Origin: Erodium maritimum | Lineage: Eukaryota > Streptophyta > Magnoliopsida > Geraniales > Geraniaceae | Assembly (NCBI GenBank): GCA_963921825.1 | Contig: OY997588.1 | Span: 55,622,803 to 55,686,802 of the forward strand | Direction of reading: 5' to 3' | Length of the DNA: 64,000 nucleotides | In this document: positions 1-11,789 of the stretch, piece after piece | Position numbering within the stretch: position 1 is the first letter of the stretch | Layout of the letters: each line of letters opens with the position of its first letter | The notes under the pieces: generated by a model | What the model was told of the DNA's origin: nothing | Database searches by the model: none | Seen by the model: the letters and a program-made list of their open reading frames with translations, nothing else | Program-made: the position numbers and the translations under genes

Positions 1-922
1 TTATATATAAAAACTGATTTTTTGTAAATAAATATGATTTTTTAAAATAAAATAAAATATTTGAAATAAAATATAGTTTTTCAAAATATATAAATATATG
101 ATTTTTTATGGTAGATTCTAAAATTTTGAAGATGAATGAAGGGCAATTTTGACATTTCATGGTGAAGGGTATTTTCAAATTTTTACTCTTTGGATGGAAA
201 AATAACAAAAAGTTAACATTTAGGTATCAAATTGTGGTTATATGTTTGACAGAGTATTATAATGCAAAAAAAATATGCTAGGGTATTATCTTGAAAATAA
301 ATATTTGACACAGAGTTCTATTGAAATTTTCCTTCGAATTAAGTTAATCACATAAATTAAAAGACTATTGTACTCCTTAATTATTAATTTATTAATGTTT
401 TCATTAATTATTTTTTAATTTTTTAATTTTCATCATTAGTTTTTCTTTCGATAAAATGTAATAAATATTTTTACAACTTTTTATAAAATAAATAATTTTC
501 ATTTTGTTTTTGTAAAATTTTAATAATTATTTTATTTTAAATTTTGTTCACTACTTTTTTTAAAATCTAATAATTATTTTGCAATTTCGTATATATCCAA
601 AATCAAATTTTAATTTCATGATACTATTTACAATTTTACCAAAGATTGAAAAAATTAACAATTTGGTAGAAAAAACAAATTAAAACAAAAGTCTTGTTCT
701 CCAACCTGCAAATCTCTTCTATGATACATAAAGCAACAAAAACATTATCTAGATTATCAGCCCAAGAATCACGAAGAACATGAACATAATAGCATAAACA
801 GTAAAGTACATATTTAACCAAAAAAATCTCTAAAATCAGATAAACAAAAAATAAACCTAACACAATGTGGCCGCGCTGGATATCCACTGCATCTCATTTG
901 TGTCGGAGCTCCACAGAGAAGA
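1..922. other. AT-rich DNA without a recognisable gene
   Basis: Very AT-rich sequence with long A and T runs. A minus-strand open frame of about 83 codons lies at 636-887 but matches no family I know. No splice signals, promoter or repeat boundary could be assigned. It is the left flank of element G1. Confidence 0.6.
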
Positions 923-2504
923 TGTAAAGACCGGCTAAAATTAAAAGAAGAAAAATATTAATTTTATTGACTTGAAACGTCGAGGTTGGAAAAACGAGTT
1001 TAAAATTGTAATCGTTTGCAAACGAAAAAGAAAAGAAAAGAAAAATCAAAAAAAGAAAACAAAAAGGGGGGGGGGGGGGGGCAAGTTTTGGCCAAGCCCA
1101 CACGCACATCAACTACGGCCCAAGCCCATGCTTTGGACCCTAAGACCTATTACTGTTCCTCTTCTTCTTCGTTGAACCAGCACGAAACCCGAGAACCGCC
1201 GCCTCTCTCTCTCGTCAGATCTCTCTTCTCCTTCTCTCTCGCGACTCCTCCCTTCCCTTCTCTCTCGATCTCCTCTCTTCCAGCCTCGCCACACCTCGCC
1301 CTCAACCTCACCTTCATCTCCGTTCACACGCCTAGCCCCACTGTGCACGAATCGAGACGCCGTCGTTGATAAATCCTCCACCCCGCTTTGGTTCGTCCTC
1401 TCCGAGCCGGAATCGAGCGCGCCAGCGTCGTAACGCGCGGTTCGAGCTCCCTCACACCCTCATCCCCCTTCCCCGACCTCGCCGTGGATGGAATCAGACC
1501 AAACTGAGCTCGATTCGAGCGTGTTCGACTGGAACCATCGCCGGTGAGCTCCACCTCCGTCAGATCTGAGACGGGAGGCTCTGGGTCGCGTTTCCTGGCA
1601 CCAACGGCACGGCCACGGCGTCACCAGAGACCCAACGCCAGACACCTCCCTCGTTTCCCCTTTCCCGAGCGTCCCTTGACGCCGTTGACGACGGCCAGAA
1701 AACCCTGGCCTCGCCGGAGCTGTCCCCAGCTCAGTCACAGAGACAAGGCGGCCTGGGCCTGGACGACCCGTGGGCCTGAACACGGCCCAGAATCAGGAGA
1801 GGTCATGGGCAGGCCCAGATCCAAGGTCGGGTTCTGAACTCGGACCTAGATCGGGTCTGGACCAGATCTGGACCGGGTTTGGGTCGGGTCTGGAGTCGGG
1901 TTCGGGTTGGATCTGGGTCCGGTCGGGTCTGGTCTCTGGACCGGGTCGGATCCGAGTCTGGGCTTTGGATCCGGGTCGGACTTTTAGTTAAATAATTGAT
2001 TTAATTTTAAATGTTTAAAAATGAATGATTAAAGGACTAATTGGACTACACAAAGGACCTTTGGATAATATCGGGACTGATTGGACGTTTTACTTGATAA
2101 AAACCCAGACTTGGACTTCGCCCGAGAAGACCAGAGTTAGGCCCGGACGTCAGCAGCTAGGAGACGTAGCTGTTGTGATCATCTTAAACTCTTCTGATAA
2201 TTTAAATAACGTTGATAGCATGCCTATAGGATAATAATAACCGGAAAGGTCCTAGATTGCATATAGGATGTGATTCACTAGAATAATCGTATTTCAATTA
2301 TAATAATAACCGGACGAGTCTAGCATGCATGTAGGATGTGATTCACTAGTTTAAATCGCTTTCAACACTTGGGAAATCGTCGTGCTGGTAGAATGGTCGT
2401 GATGAGCCTTAGGATTGTTTGTGATTGCCTCACATGCCTTGTTTGCTTAGCCTTTAGGTTAAGACAAGAGTCTAACTAAAATAGATAAATTGTGACACTT
2501 GTGA

Positions 2505-2605
2505 ATGAATGCTTGGATGATTGGTTAATTGAATGAATGATTGAATGATTGATTGATTGAATGAATGTTTGAATGATTGATTGAATGAATATTTGAATGT
2601 AAATT
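2505..2605 (+). repeat. TGAATGAT-type microsatellite in the G1 LTR
   Basis: Irregular array of GAATGAATGATT/GATTGATT units. The same array is at about 9705-9805 in the 3' LTR with a different unit arrangement, so it has changed length since insertion. Confidence 0.8.
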
Positions 2606-2789
2606 GTTTGTGCCAAATGGTATGATCGGGTGAGTGATAGACCGATGGATACATGATTGGTAAGTTGAACCGGTAAGTGTGATTGTTAAGATGAGTTCTT
2701 GTGGTGTTTTGTGGTAAGATCGTGAGTTGCTAAGCTATGATTGTACTATGACTGTTTGGTATGTTCCTCTCTTATGGGCGATTATGTGA

Positions 2790-3060
2790 TAAGGTGTACC
2801 TACCTTCCGACTAGGAGTTGGTAAAACGTGTTGTCGTCAGTGTTAAGGTGTGCCTACCTTCCGACTAGAAGTCGGTAAAACGTGCTATGATTCTATGATA
2901 AGGTGTACCTACCTTCCGACTAGGAGTCGGTAAAACGTGATGTTGCTAGTGACAAGGTATACCTACCTTCCGACTAAGTGTCGGTAAAATGAGCTATGAA
3001 TTGTGGTAGGGTGCGCCTGCCCTCCGACCGAGTGTCGGTAAATTGTGTTATAGTCGTAAG
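2790..3060 (+). repeat. Hairpin minisatellite in the G1 LTR (about 5 units of 53-57 bp)
   Basis: Five imperfect units begin with AAGGTGTACCTACC or variants. Each carries a short inverted repeat of the form CCGACT-n-AGTCGG; the last two are CCGAC-n-GTCGG with different loops. The first unit has AGTTGG, which still pairs as RNA through a G-U wobble. The 3' LTR is cut inside the first unit of this array. Confidence 0.75.
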
Positions 3061-4439
3061 ATCCGGCGTATTAAGGGGGACTTATTGTGTGCGTATTGTT
3101 AATGATTTATTGCATGGTTGTTATTGCTTTACTTGTATGTATGATTGTGGTCCGTTATGCGTTACGGGTGCCCCAATGACTGTGTCTCCTATGGACCGAG
3201 GGGAATCTGATATGATGTACGATGACGCAAGTCGAGAATATCCTATGCGTAGAGTCGAAACGAAAAGGGTCTCGTTTGTTGAAGTGGTTTGTTTAAGTCT
3301 TACCTTCTTTATGTTGTGTTATCTACTTGCTTGAATTGTGCCTTAGTCGATGTTTTGAACCTGAGTTGATCTGTGATGCCGATCGGTTGAGATCGAGGTT
3401 GGTTTAACGAGCGATGCTCAAGTTGGTTATGACATTATTGTCTTGTTTAATTGATCGTTATTGGGTTGCCGCCTTGGTCGGCTGTTGATTGTTAAGTGGT
3501 TGGATTGAAACGTTGACTTGGCCGGGTGGTACTCGAGGGATTTCTGAGGCCTGAGCTGTAGGTCTGCAAGGTCAGATGGGTGTTGTAGTTGTGCAAGTAT
3601 TGGTTGGGGTGTGCCCTGGTGATGTTTGTGGTATGCTTTATGTACTGATTGATTGTGCAGTCTTGTTCTTAAATTGACCCGCTTGAACGGATGGTTAGTA
3701 GGATATACGAACGGGCCATGCCGAAATTTCTGCAAAACTGAAATGTTTGTACCATCACGGGCTGACTCAGGGGCGCCACTGTAGTCGAGCGTGATAGGGG
3801 GATGTCAAGTGGTTACAACGAAATTTGGGGACGCCTGAATCGGGTTGTAACGACGCGAGATCAACATGAATGTTGTGATAGAAAGAGAAGGGTTTTGAGA
3901 ACCTGTGGATTTGAGTTAATGTGGAAACCCTATGGAATTGTTTGGTGTTATGACTTGTGCCCCATATTATGGGAAGATACCCGACCGAGATGTGTGCCGG
4001 TCCGGTATGTTATGAATGTGACCTGTTGAAATTGTCCCTCCCGGGGGAGATGACTGAATTGTTTGACTGATTCTGTGAGACGCACAAGTGTGCGGATTTC
4101 TATGCGTATATGAAGTATTTTATATGACTATACTAAGACTAAGTTTACTGTTGGTTCGAGTTTGACCCTTGTGAAGCGAGTGTGAACGTTTTGCTTTAAG
4201 TGAACCGCTTTATTCGAAATCTGGCGGAGGATATACGACATGACACCTGCTTAAGTACCGAGAGGCACCAGGAGCCGCCCAACTAGGGGCCGGGGGTAGT
4301 CACCTGCCATCGATCAGGCAGGGGCATCGAACGCCTAGGGTACTACTCCTGCAGAGCACTAGAGAGAGAGACTGTAGCACCGGCACCTGAGACCGTGCTC
4401 GCTGCCACTACAGCTGCTGTTGACAGGCCGAGCTAGGCC

Positions 4440-5480
4440 GACAGTTACACGGCACAAGCTCTTAGGGTTTTCCGCAGACTGTGCACGCCAGTCTTTTCCG
4501 GAGAGCCAGACCACGAGGCAGCCGAGGGGTGGCTGGAACGGATCACCCACAATTTGGTTACGTCAGGGATCACCGACGAGCACGTGTGGGTCCCCTTTAC
4601 AGCGTTCCAGTTGAAGGGAGATGCATACCTAGGATGGTACCGCGAGGAAGTACGAGTTGGAGATGAGTTCAGTCGTTCAGAGAACTATTCCTAGAGCAGT
4701 AGACGAGGGTTACATCCTTATCCCGCTTTGCGCCGGAGATGGTACCGACCGAGACTCACCGATGTAGGCGGTTTGAGGGAGGGCTTCGCCCCGCGTTTAT
4801 GGATCGGGTTACCGCGGTAAGGACCCGGTGTATTCGGAGCTGGTGGATCAGGCACCGGCAATGGGGCAACGCTTCCGTGAGACAGCCAGAACCCGAGGGA
4901 GTAGGCCGAGGCCGAGCGGCTTATTAAGACTGACGGAGGTTCGTGATCCATGGAGGCAGGGGACCTCAGGATTCTTCCGACCTCAGACTCAGCCTGGTAG
5001 GGAGAGACAGGACGGGTCGATGGCGTCGGCCGGACCTTCCACATCGGAGCGACCGCCAGTATGTTATTTTGCCACTAGTCAGGCCATCGGAGCCGAGATT
5101 TTCCGAGGGATGGCACACGCCAATGCCGTACTTGCGACCAGGTCGGACACTTGACGAGACATGACCCGTCTCAGGTAGAGAGCGGATATGTTACTATTGC
5201 GGTAGACTGGGACACATCTCCCCCGTGTGTCCTGACCAGTTCGGAGGAGGACCGATGCAGCGACCACAACAGAGGAAGCCTCGCCAGGCACCTCCTATCC
5301 GATCGCTTCAGGCATAACCTCCGAGGGCCCCGCGTTAGGCAGCGGGAGGGCCAGTTCAGAGACAGCAGCCGAGGGTCCACAGCAGCAGATTCTTCCACCA
5401 CCACCGAGGGGAGGACCTCCTACTCAGCAGGGCCGAGTGTACGCGATTGCCGGGCCCCGAGCTGAGGGACTTGATTCCGA
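4440..5480 (+). pseudogene. G1 gag remnant
   Basis: Gag forms the virus-like particle that packages element RNA. Conceptual reading across frames gives a capsid-like segment near 4471-4640 (FRRLCTPVFSGEPDHEAAEG, then a GWLERITHN-type stretch), a FEGGLRP motif near 4770 that is shared with G2 gag, and a zinc knuckle CYYCGRLGHISPVC at 5189-5230 with C-x2-C-x4-H-x4-C spacing. Frames change several times and stops interrupt them, so it cannot make a full Gag. The closest relative in the window is the G2 gag on the minus strand near 37391-38833. Confidence 0.75.
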
Positions 5481-6099
5481 TCTTGAGATCGCTTAGAGTA
5501 CTTGTTTACTATTTAAATTTTTGGACATCGTGTTTTCTGCCTCTTGAGTATTACGCTTGTTTGCATTGTTTCCTGGTTACTTTATGTTGGAACGGAAATC
5601 AAAACTGTTAAGCCCACCCGTACCTTATCACGTCGGCCGGGAGTTTTATAGCACCGTCTAGTGTCAATGTGAGTTTGGAAGTGGAGTAACAAACCGTCTC
5701 ATTCTTAAGAACCTTGCCGTACTGAAAGCTTCCTTTCCTATTTCGAACGTGTTGATCGAGCTTTAAGAACCGAGTTGTGGAACATCAGACGTTCCTCGAG
5801 GGCTATCAACAACGATAGCTCGGACAGTAAACAGTCCGACCGGTCATAGGAGATGACCGAGCGACGATAAGATCAAAGTAGCATAGCGGAAGCGTGGTGG
5901 GCCCTTAACCCACAGGCGTCACAATGTACAACTTCTTCTACTCCTACTGGAAGTTTGAAGTCTCATTAATCGAACCGTTGAGATGACCTTTGAGTCTTGA
6001 CACCCCAGTTAACGGGCGAAGAGTTCGACGAGTGTGTTTCGTACGTGTGAGATTAGATTTGAGTGTTTTCCCTAGGTTCTTCCCGGAGTAGCCGATCAG
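5481..6099 (+). other. Decayed G1 protease interval
   Basis: By position this should encode the aspartic protease and the start of RT. I could not find a DTG or DSG motif in any frame. Stops are dense in all frames. Confidence 0.4.
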
Positions 6100-6420
6100 A
6101 TTGCTGCCAGTTCACGGAGTCGACATCGGAAGTGACCGGAAGCCAGAGACGGTCGCGCTAGCAGAGTTGACCACACCGAACGTCAGTCCGAAGAGCCAGA
6201 TCGAAGGAGTACCTGTCCAAGCGCATCGCCGTGAAGAATGCAGCGCGCTTCAAGACCGAGGAGAGCGGAGCGCTGAGGAGGCATGAAGACCACCGGAAGC
6301 TGGACCGCACCAAGATGAAGAACCGATACTCGGCACCGACGCGACAAGTTCCAGAAAAAGATGGTCAACAACGACGACACCAAAGATCGGAGCATGTAGC
6401 TGATCAAGGAGAGAGTTTGT
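6100..6420 (+). pseudogene. G1 reverse transcriptase core remnant
   Basis: A plus-strand frame from 6231 reads SGALRRHEDHRKLDRT followed by KMKNRYSAPTR. This aligns residue by residue with the conserved chromovirus block [25 protein letters not shown] seen intact in G2 (minus strand, near 36600-36680). Just upstream, near 6153, an AELT stretch corresponds to the [12 protein letters not shown] block. The catalytic aspartate boxes were not found downstream. The match rests on scattered residues in a strongly decayed frame, so it is tentative, but order and position relative to gag and integrase agree. Confidence 0.5.
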
Positions 6421-7734
6421 GCCGCGCAGCAGCAAGAATACGTGTTCGAGAGTCACATCTTTCGCGCCGCACAATACAGCCAAGCAACATCGAGAGATAC
6501 AGCGACATCAAGGGAAATTCCCATCGGAGCAGAACGCGGAGAACGAGAATCGAGTTCGTATCAATACGTATCTTTGTCAGCAAGGGAAGGGCGAACGCCA
6601 GCATCCTACGAAGACTAGTGCAACCACTAAGTGCACGCCATAGAAGTAAGAGAACCTCACGCACGTTGAAACCCGGGAACAGGTAGCTGAGTGCAACTAC
6701 CACAAGCTTCCAGGCCAGTAACAAAATGGCACGAAGCGAAGCATTGTATGGTAGGTCGGGTCTTGTGCTGTGCAGGGCACAGTGGGAGTTAAGAGTTAAC
6801 CATTGATTGGTTCGGGTTGTTCGAAAGGCGATTGGAGAAACCGCGCAAAGTACTCCAAAGACCGTTCAAATCCTTGAGATTTCAGTGCGTGTTGGGTACC
6901 CTGAATGTGGTGACTTGGTTGAAACGACTTAAACTGATTTGATCGGTAGTATGTGAGCAAGTGTCAAGAGTAGAAGAAGTACCACCGGTTGGGATAACCT
7001 TTACTGATCGATCTTAAATTGTGTTCCACCGTCGAGTATGGTTATTGTAACGTTTGGATTTTTGTGTCTCGAAGGACGCCTACTTTCGACTAAGTGCCAG
7101 TAAGAGGTTCTATCGTTCCTTGTTGTTGTGCGCCGTTCGTCCGACTAGATGTCGGCAGAGTCCGTGGTTTTACTGAACCGTGCACCGGTCATGAGAACTT
7201 TTGTGTTGATGAATGCTCTTGTGTGTTACTTCCTTGTTTTGTTTGTGTTGGTCGTGACTTGACCATGCTTGAGTCCCGGTGTGAACTATCCCTGTAACGG
7301 TTGTTGAAGAGGAAGTGGAAGGTTATGTTGATGTGTGGTTCCGACTTTGTTCGACTTTCGGAGTGTTCCGGCACGACACCTATGCCGATGGGGAATTCCG
7401 GTATGGGATGTCTAGACCGATGTTGTGTGTTCCGGTGTGAAACCTATACCGACAAGAAATTCCTATATAGGGTATTTAGACCGAGGTTGTTTGTGGCGGT
7501 GCGATATCTATACCGATGCAGGATTCCGGTATAGGATGTTTAGACTGCTACCTAGTTTTCCTTAGTGTTTGAGTGTTAGTCGACTTGTTATTCGTGCTCG
7601 GTGATTCTTTGAGTTTTGGTTTAAATTATTGCTCGTTGTTGTTGTGAACTGTCGCTTGGCGAAGTTGTGAGCTGTTCAGTAAGGCTGCTCTTCACCGCCA
7701 AGTATGGCATTTGGGTAACTAGCGTGATCAAGTG
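6421..7734 (+). other. Decayed G1 RT-RNase H-integrase interval
   Basis: About 1.3 kb that should carry the rest of RT, RNase H and most of integrase, where about 2.5 kb would be expected. A possible zinc-finger remnant reads YVSKCQE near 6950. Hairpin-like CCGAC-n-GTCGG sequence recurs near 7140-7155. No open domain was recognised. Confidence 0.4.
7360..7545 (+). repeat. Three ~62-65 bp tandem units in the G1 interior
   Basis: Three diverged units each contain an ACCTATACCGA-like block, an ATTCCGGTATAGG-like block and a TTTAGACCGA-like end. They start near 7363, 7425 and 7490. They replace recognisable pol sequence. Confidence 0.6.
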
Positions 7735-8090
7735 AAGAACGTTTAAACGAAGGTTACGTTGTATCGGGAACGGTTAAAGACCGCGCAGAGCCGACAGAAG
7801 AGTTATGCAGATAGACGGCTTCGACCTTTTGAGTTGTACTGTCGGTGATCACGTATTTCTACTAGTAAGCCGAAGAAGGGCCTTTTGCGGTTCAGCCGCG
7901 ACGGAGGTAAGTTGACACCACGACTTTCCGGAACTTTTGAGGTTTTGGGCAGAATTGAAGCCGTTGCCTATCGGCTTCCATGTACCCAATTGAGGAATCA
8001 CACCACGGATCCCTCGCTTGCGAGTTTTAACCGGACGCTCCCTGAGATAGGGTCAAGTGGAGCGCATTCGTTTTAAATTTTGAGGACGAA
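7735..8090 (+). pseudogene. G1 integrase C-terminal remnant
   Basis: Integrase joins the element cDNA to host DNA. Conceptual reading gives KVTLYRERLKTAQSRQKSYA, then DRRLRPFEL, VGDHVFL, and from 7885 an open stretch containing GGKLTPRLSGTFEVLGRIEA and VAYRLP. These are the GPY/F-type C-terminal module of chromovirus integrases and align with G2 integrase (minus strand near 27400-27700). A frameshift falls near 7880. The expected HNVFHVSxL end is degraded and no chromodomain can be read. It stops next to the polypurine tract, where a pol end should be. Confidence 0.75.
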
Positions 8091-8091
8091 A

Positions 8092-8116
8092 TTCTTTTAG
8101 GGGGGGGGGGGGAGAC
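8092..8116 (+). other. G1 polypurine tract
   Basis: TCTTTTA followed by a long G run and GAGAC sits directly before the LTR start at 8117, preceded by GAGGACGAAAT. This is the plus-strand primer site layout of plant chromoviruses. Confidence 0.85.
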
Positions 8117-10015
8117 TGTAAAGACCGGCTAAAATTAAAATAAGTAAAATATTAATTTTATTGACTTGAAACGTCGAGGTTGGAAAAACGAGTTGAAAAT
8201 TGTAATCGTTTGCAAAAGAAAAAGAAAAAAAAAAGGGGAAAGAAACAGAAGTTGATTGGGCCAAGCTGACTGGGCTAGCCAAGTTTGGGCCAAGCCCACA
8301 CGCACGTCAACTACGGCCCAAGCCCATGCTTTAAACCCTAAGACCTATTACTGTTCCTCTTCTTCTTCGTTGAACCAGCACGAAACCCGAGAATCGCCGC
8401 CTCTCTCTCTCGTCAGATCTCTCTTCTCCTTCTCTCTCGCGAATCCTCCCTTTCATTCTCTCTCGATCTCCTCTCTTCCAGCCTCGCCACACCTCGCCCT
8501 CAACCTCACCTTCATCTCCGTTCACAAGCCGAGCCCCACCGTGCACGAATCGAGACGCCGCCGTCGAGAAATCCTCCCCCTCGCTCTGGTTCGTCGTCTC
8601 CAAGCCGGAATCGAACGCGCCAGCGTCGTAACGCGCGGTTCGAGCTCCCTCACACCCTCATCTCCCTTCCCCGACCTCGCCGTGGCTGGAATCAGACCAA
8701 ACCGAGATCAATTCGAGCGTGTTCGACCGGAACCATCGCCGGTGAGCTCCACCTCCGTCAGATCTGAGACGGGAGGCTCTGGGTCGCGTTTCCTGGCACC
8801 CAGGGCACTGCCACGGCATCGCCAGAGACCCAACACCAGACACCGCTCTCGTTTCCCCTTTCCCGAGCGTCCCTTGACGCCGTTGACGATGGCCGGAAAA
8901 CCCTGGCCTCACCGGAGCTGTCCTCAGCTCAGTCACAGAGACACGGCAGGCTTGGCCTAGATGACCTGTGGGCCTGGACACGGCCCAAAATCAGGAGAGG
9001 TCTTGGGCCAAGCCCAAATCCAAGGTTGGGTTCTGAACTCGGACCTGGATCTGGACTGGGTTTGGGTCGGGTCTGGAGCCGGGTTCGGGTCAGGTCTGGT
9101 CTTTGGACCGGGTCGGATCCGGGTCTAGGCTTCGGATCCGGGTCAGATCCGGGTCGGCCTTTTCATTAAATAATTGATTTAATTTTAAATGTTTAAAAAT
9201 GAATGATTAAAGGACTAATTGGACTAATCAGAGGACCTTTGGACAATACCGGGACTGATTTTACATTTTACTTGATGAAAACCCAGACTTGGACTTCGCC
9301 CGAGAAGACCGGAGTTAGGCCCAGACGTCTGCAACTAGGAGACGTAGATGTTGTGATCATCTTGAGGTAGGGAAAAGTACTAAACTCTTCTGATAATTTA
9401 AATAACGCTGATAGCATGCCTATAGGATAATAATAACCGGAAAGGTCCTAGATTGCATATAGGATGTGATTCACTAGAATAATCGTATTTCAATTATAAT
9501 AATAACCGGACGAGTCTAGCATGCATGTAGGATGTGATTCACTAGTTTAAATCGCTTTCAACACTTGGGAAATTGTCGTGCTGGTAGAATGGTCGTGATG
9601 AGCCTTAGGATTGTTTGTGATTGCCTCACATGCCTTGTTTACTTAGCCTTTAGGTTAAGACAAGAGTCTAACTAAACTAGATGAATTGTGACACTTGTCA
9701 ATGAATGCTTGGATGATTGGTTGATTGAATGAATGATTGAATGAATGTTTGAATGATTGATTGAATGAATGTTTGAATGATTGATTGAATGAATGTTTGA
9801 ATGTAAATTGTTTGTGCCAAATGGTATGATCGGGTGAGTGATAGACCGATGGATACGTGATTGGTAAGTTGAACCGGTAAGTGTGATTGTTAAGATGAGT
9901 TCTTGTGGTGTGTTGTGGTAAGATCGTGAGTTGCTAAGCTATGATTGTACTATAACTGTTTGTTATGTTCCTCTCTTATGGGCGATTCTCTGACACGGTG
10001 TACCTACCTTCCGAC
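8117..10015 (+). repeat. G1 3' LTR, truncated by C1
   Basis: Aligns with 923 to about 2812, including the CT-rich leader, the CGGGTC tract and the GAATGATT array. It ends inside the first hairpin-minisatellite unit (CCGAC) where the C1 copia LTR starts. The rest of the LTR is not found beyond C1, so this is not a simple insertion. Confidence 0.85.
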
Positions 10016-11700
10016 TATTGGGTCTCGAGGTAGGGTTGGAGATGAACCAACTCGCAGCGGAAAATCAATGAAAACCAAGAGACGATTAAACCATGAAACA
10101 ACTAACAAAGAATGGATTCACATGAGAAAAATTCAGCACTAGTTCTTACCAAAACAAGAACACCGGTTAACGAATGATTGGCTTGAGTCTCCAAGACGCC
10201 TACGTATCCACATGGGAATCAAAGCCACGTAGTTCTTCTCTTTGAGGACTCAAGAGCACAAAAATGGAGGTGGAAACTAGCCAAACCCGAAATGGCCATG
10301 GAAGAGGGAGAGAAAATGTGTTTCCTATTCTTGTCTTGTGTTTGTTATGTTGAAAAAAGATGACTTAAACATAACAAACCCCATATTTGTCCAACTAAAG
10401 GCATGGGACAAGTATGGTGTCAAGTAAGGTGTAAATAGGACAAAGTATGGCAAGACAAGATTGGGTTAGGTGGTGAATCACCAACACCTTAATCCTTGTC
10501 TTGCTTACTTAGTACTAATTAATCAAGACTTGATTAATTAGTTCCATGGGCCTTGGTTGCATGGGCTTTTCATGGGCCTCTTGGAACATGGCCCGTGGCC
10601 ATTTCCAACGAGGTCCCGTGATCCGCTCATCGCCTCCAAGCCTTCCATACCGGAAATGTCCAACATTATCCGACGCGATCAATCCCAAGACTCCAAGCCT
10701 TGTCTCGATCCGTAAAGTCCTATTAACTTACGGGCACATGACCCAAAACCCAGTTTTGGTCATGTCCCGAGACAAACCCTTTTGGCCATTCTCCATAAAT
10801 GTGTCAATGAGTTTCATCCTCCGGTGTGACCCTTAGGTTTATGCATGTCAATAGATCAACGTAAAATCTCATTTTACTTGATCCTATTTAAGTGGCAACT
10901 AACGAGACTTTAGTATTGCCTGACACTACATAACGAATCGACCCTGTCGATTCTAACCTTTCCGTCATCCCTGTCATTATCCTTTTATCTCCGATATCCT
11001 GATTGAGATAAGGCATAGAGCCGTCATCCTTATTATTCTCAATCACCGTTCCTTGATATGTGAGATGACTGAAGATATGATACCCAGTATCATGTGCATG
11101 GCCATGCTATTCTTTCAGTCACTCTCGATCAAGCGGCCGAGAACCGATATCTTTCCCATACCTCAGTATGAGGGATAAATCCCTTAGCCGCCTTTCGTGT
11201 CACTCATGTAGCCCGTCCCCAAGCCAATCCTGGCCGTTATGGAAGCCCTGTTACGGACAACGTTAGGCTCAGGTCAAACTCAGTTGTTGACTACTAGCGA
11301 TCACAAAGACTCCTTGGTCTAAGGATACATGACAAGCTACGACACTGAATATGTTCATGACTTAATCTATGGCACATATTCAGGGCGGGTCGTCCAATAT
11401 CATGTCCCACATGATATCTATGATCAGACTCTGGAATCCCATTCCAATGATTAACAGAACGTAAGCCATAAAGAGTCATCTTTCATACTAGTCGCTTCTA
11501 GTGAAGCTTTGTTGACTAGGGACCCATCGAGTGTGATCTATCTCGATCTATGGTTCTATTCGCATGGTGGGCATAGATCAGAGCACACATCGATATATTA
11601 CTCCAACACATAAGTAATATAAAGCCGCTTTAATTTTATTGCTAACGATGATATATACATTTGGACATTTAGGATTGAACTATGGGCACTAAGACTAACA
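10016..11700 (-). repeat. C1 LTR-A (3' LTR)
   Basis: 1685 bp, near-identical to 22057-23744. On the minus strand it begins TGTTAGTCTTAGTGCCC at 11700 and should end CCCAACA at 10016, but here reads CCCAATA, a single change in the terminal dinucleotide. A purine-rich tract (GGCAAGTGGGAGAT on the minus strand, 11701-11714) precedes it. Confidence 0.9.
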
Positions 11701-11789
11701 ATCTCCCACTTGCCTTAGTTCCAATCTAAACTCCAATATGTCCCCATCGACTTTACATGTCTAACATGTTCAGGCAGTGACACTGCCTT

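Larger units (their letters stand above)
923..3525 (+). repeat. G1 5' LTR (right boundary uncertain)
   Basis: The stretch 923 to about 2812 aligns throughout with 8117-10015. Further alignment is impossible because the 3' copy is truncated. The LTR end near 3525 is inferred from a weak primer-site-like TGGTACTCGAGG at about 3527 and from similarity of 3760-3860 to the leader of G2 (reverse strand near 39540-39640). The LTR has a G run near 1068-1081, a CT-rich leader at about 1190-1290, a CGGGTC-rich tract at 1830-1985, a GAATGATT microsatellite and a hairpin minisatellite. Compared with the 3' LTR it lacks about 18 bp near 2183. Confidence 0.65.
923..10015 (+). mobile_element. G1: decayed Ty3/gypsy (Tekay-like chromovirus) LTR retrotransposon, 3' end truncated
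   Basis: Two long direct repeats start with the same sequence (TGTAAAGACCGGCTAAAATT) at 923 and 8117. Between them, in plus orientation, are gag remnants with a CCHC knuckle, a corroded RT core, the end of the integrase, and a polypurine tract directly before the second repeat. The order gag - RT - INT - tract - LTR and the ACGAAATTC motif before the tract fit plant chromoviruses of the Tekay/Del group. The coding region is full of stops and frameshifts, and RT to INT is about half the expected length. The second LTR stops at 10015, where copia C1 begins, so no target duplication can be tested. G1 belongs to the same family as solo LTR S1. Confidence 0.85.

Noticed and set aside
636-887. An 83-codon minus-strand frame in the AT-rich left flank
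   Set aside because: No recognisable motif, hydrophobic composition typical of AT-rich chance frames, and no promoter or splice evidence.
7885-8076. A free-standing 63-codon gene
   Set aside because: It is the decayed end of G1 integrase (GGKLTPRLSGTFEV...), directly before the polypurine tract.
8256-8960. A 234-codon plus-strand frame in the G1 3' LTR
   Set aside because: It starts at TTG, is low in complexity (Ser, Pro, Arg), and the matching part of the 5' LTR is broken by frameshifts. A GC-rich leader gives long frames by chance.
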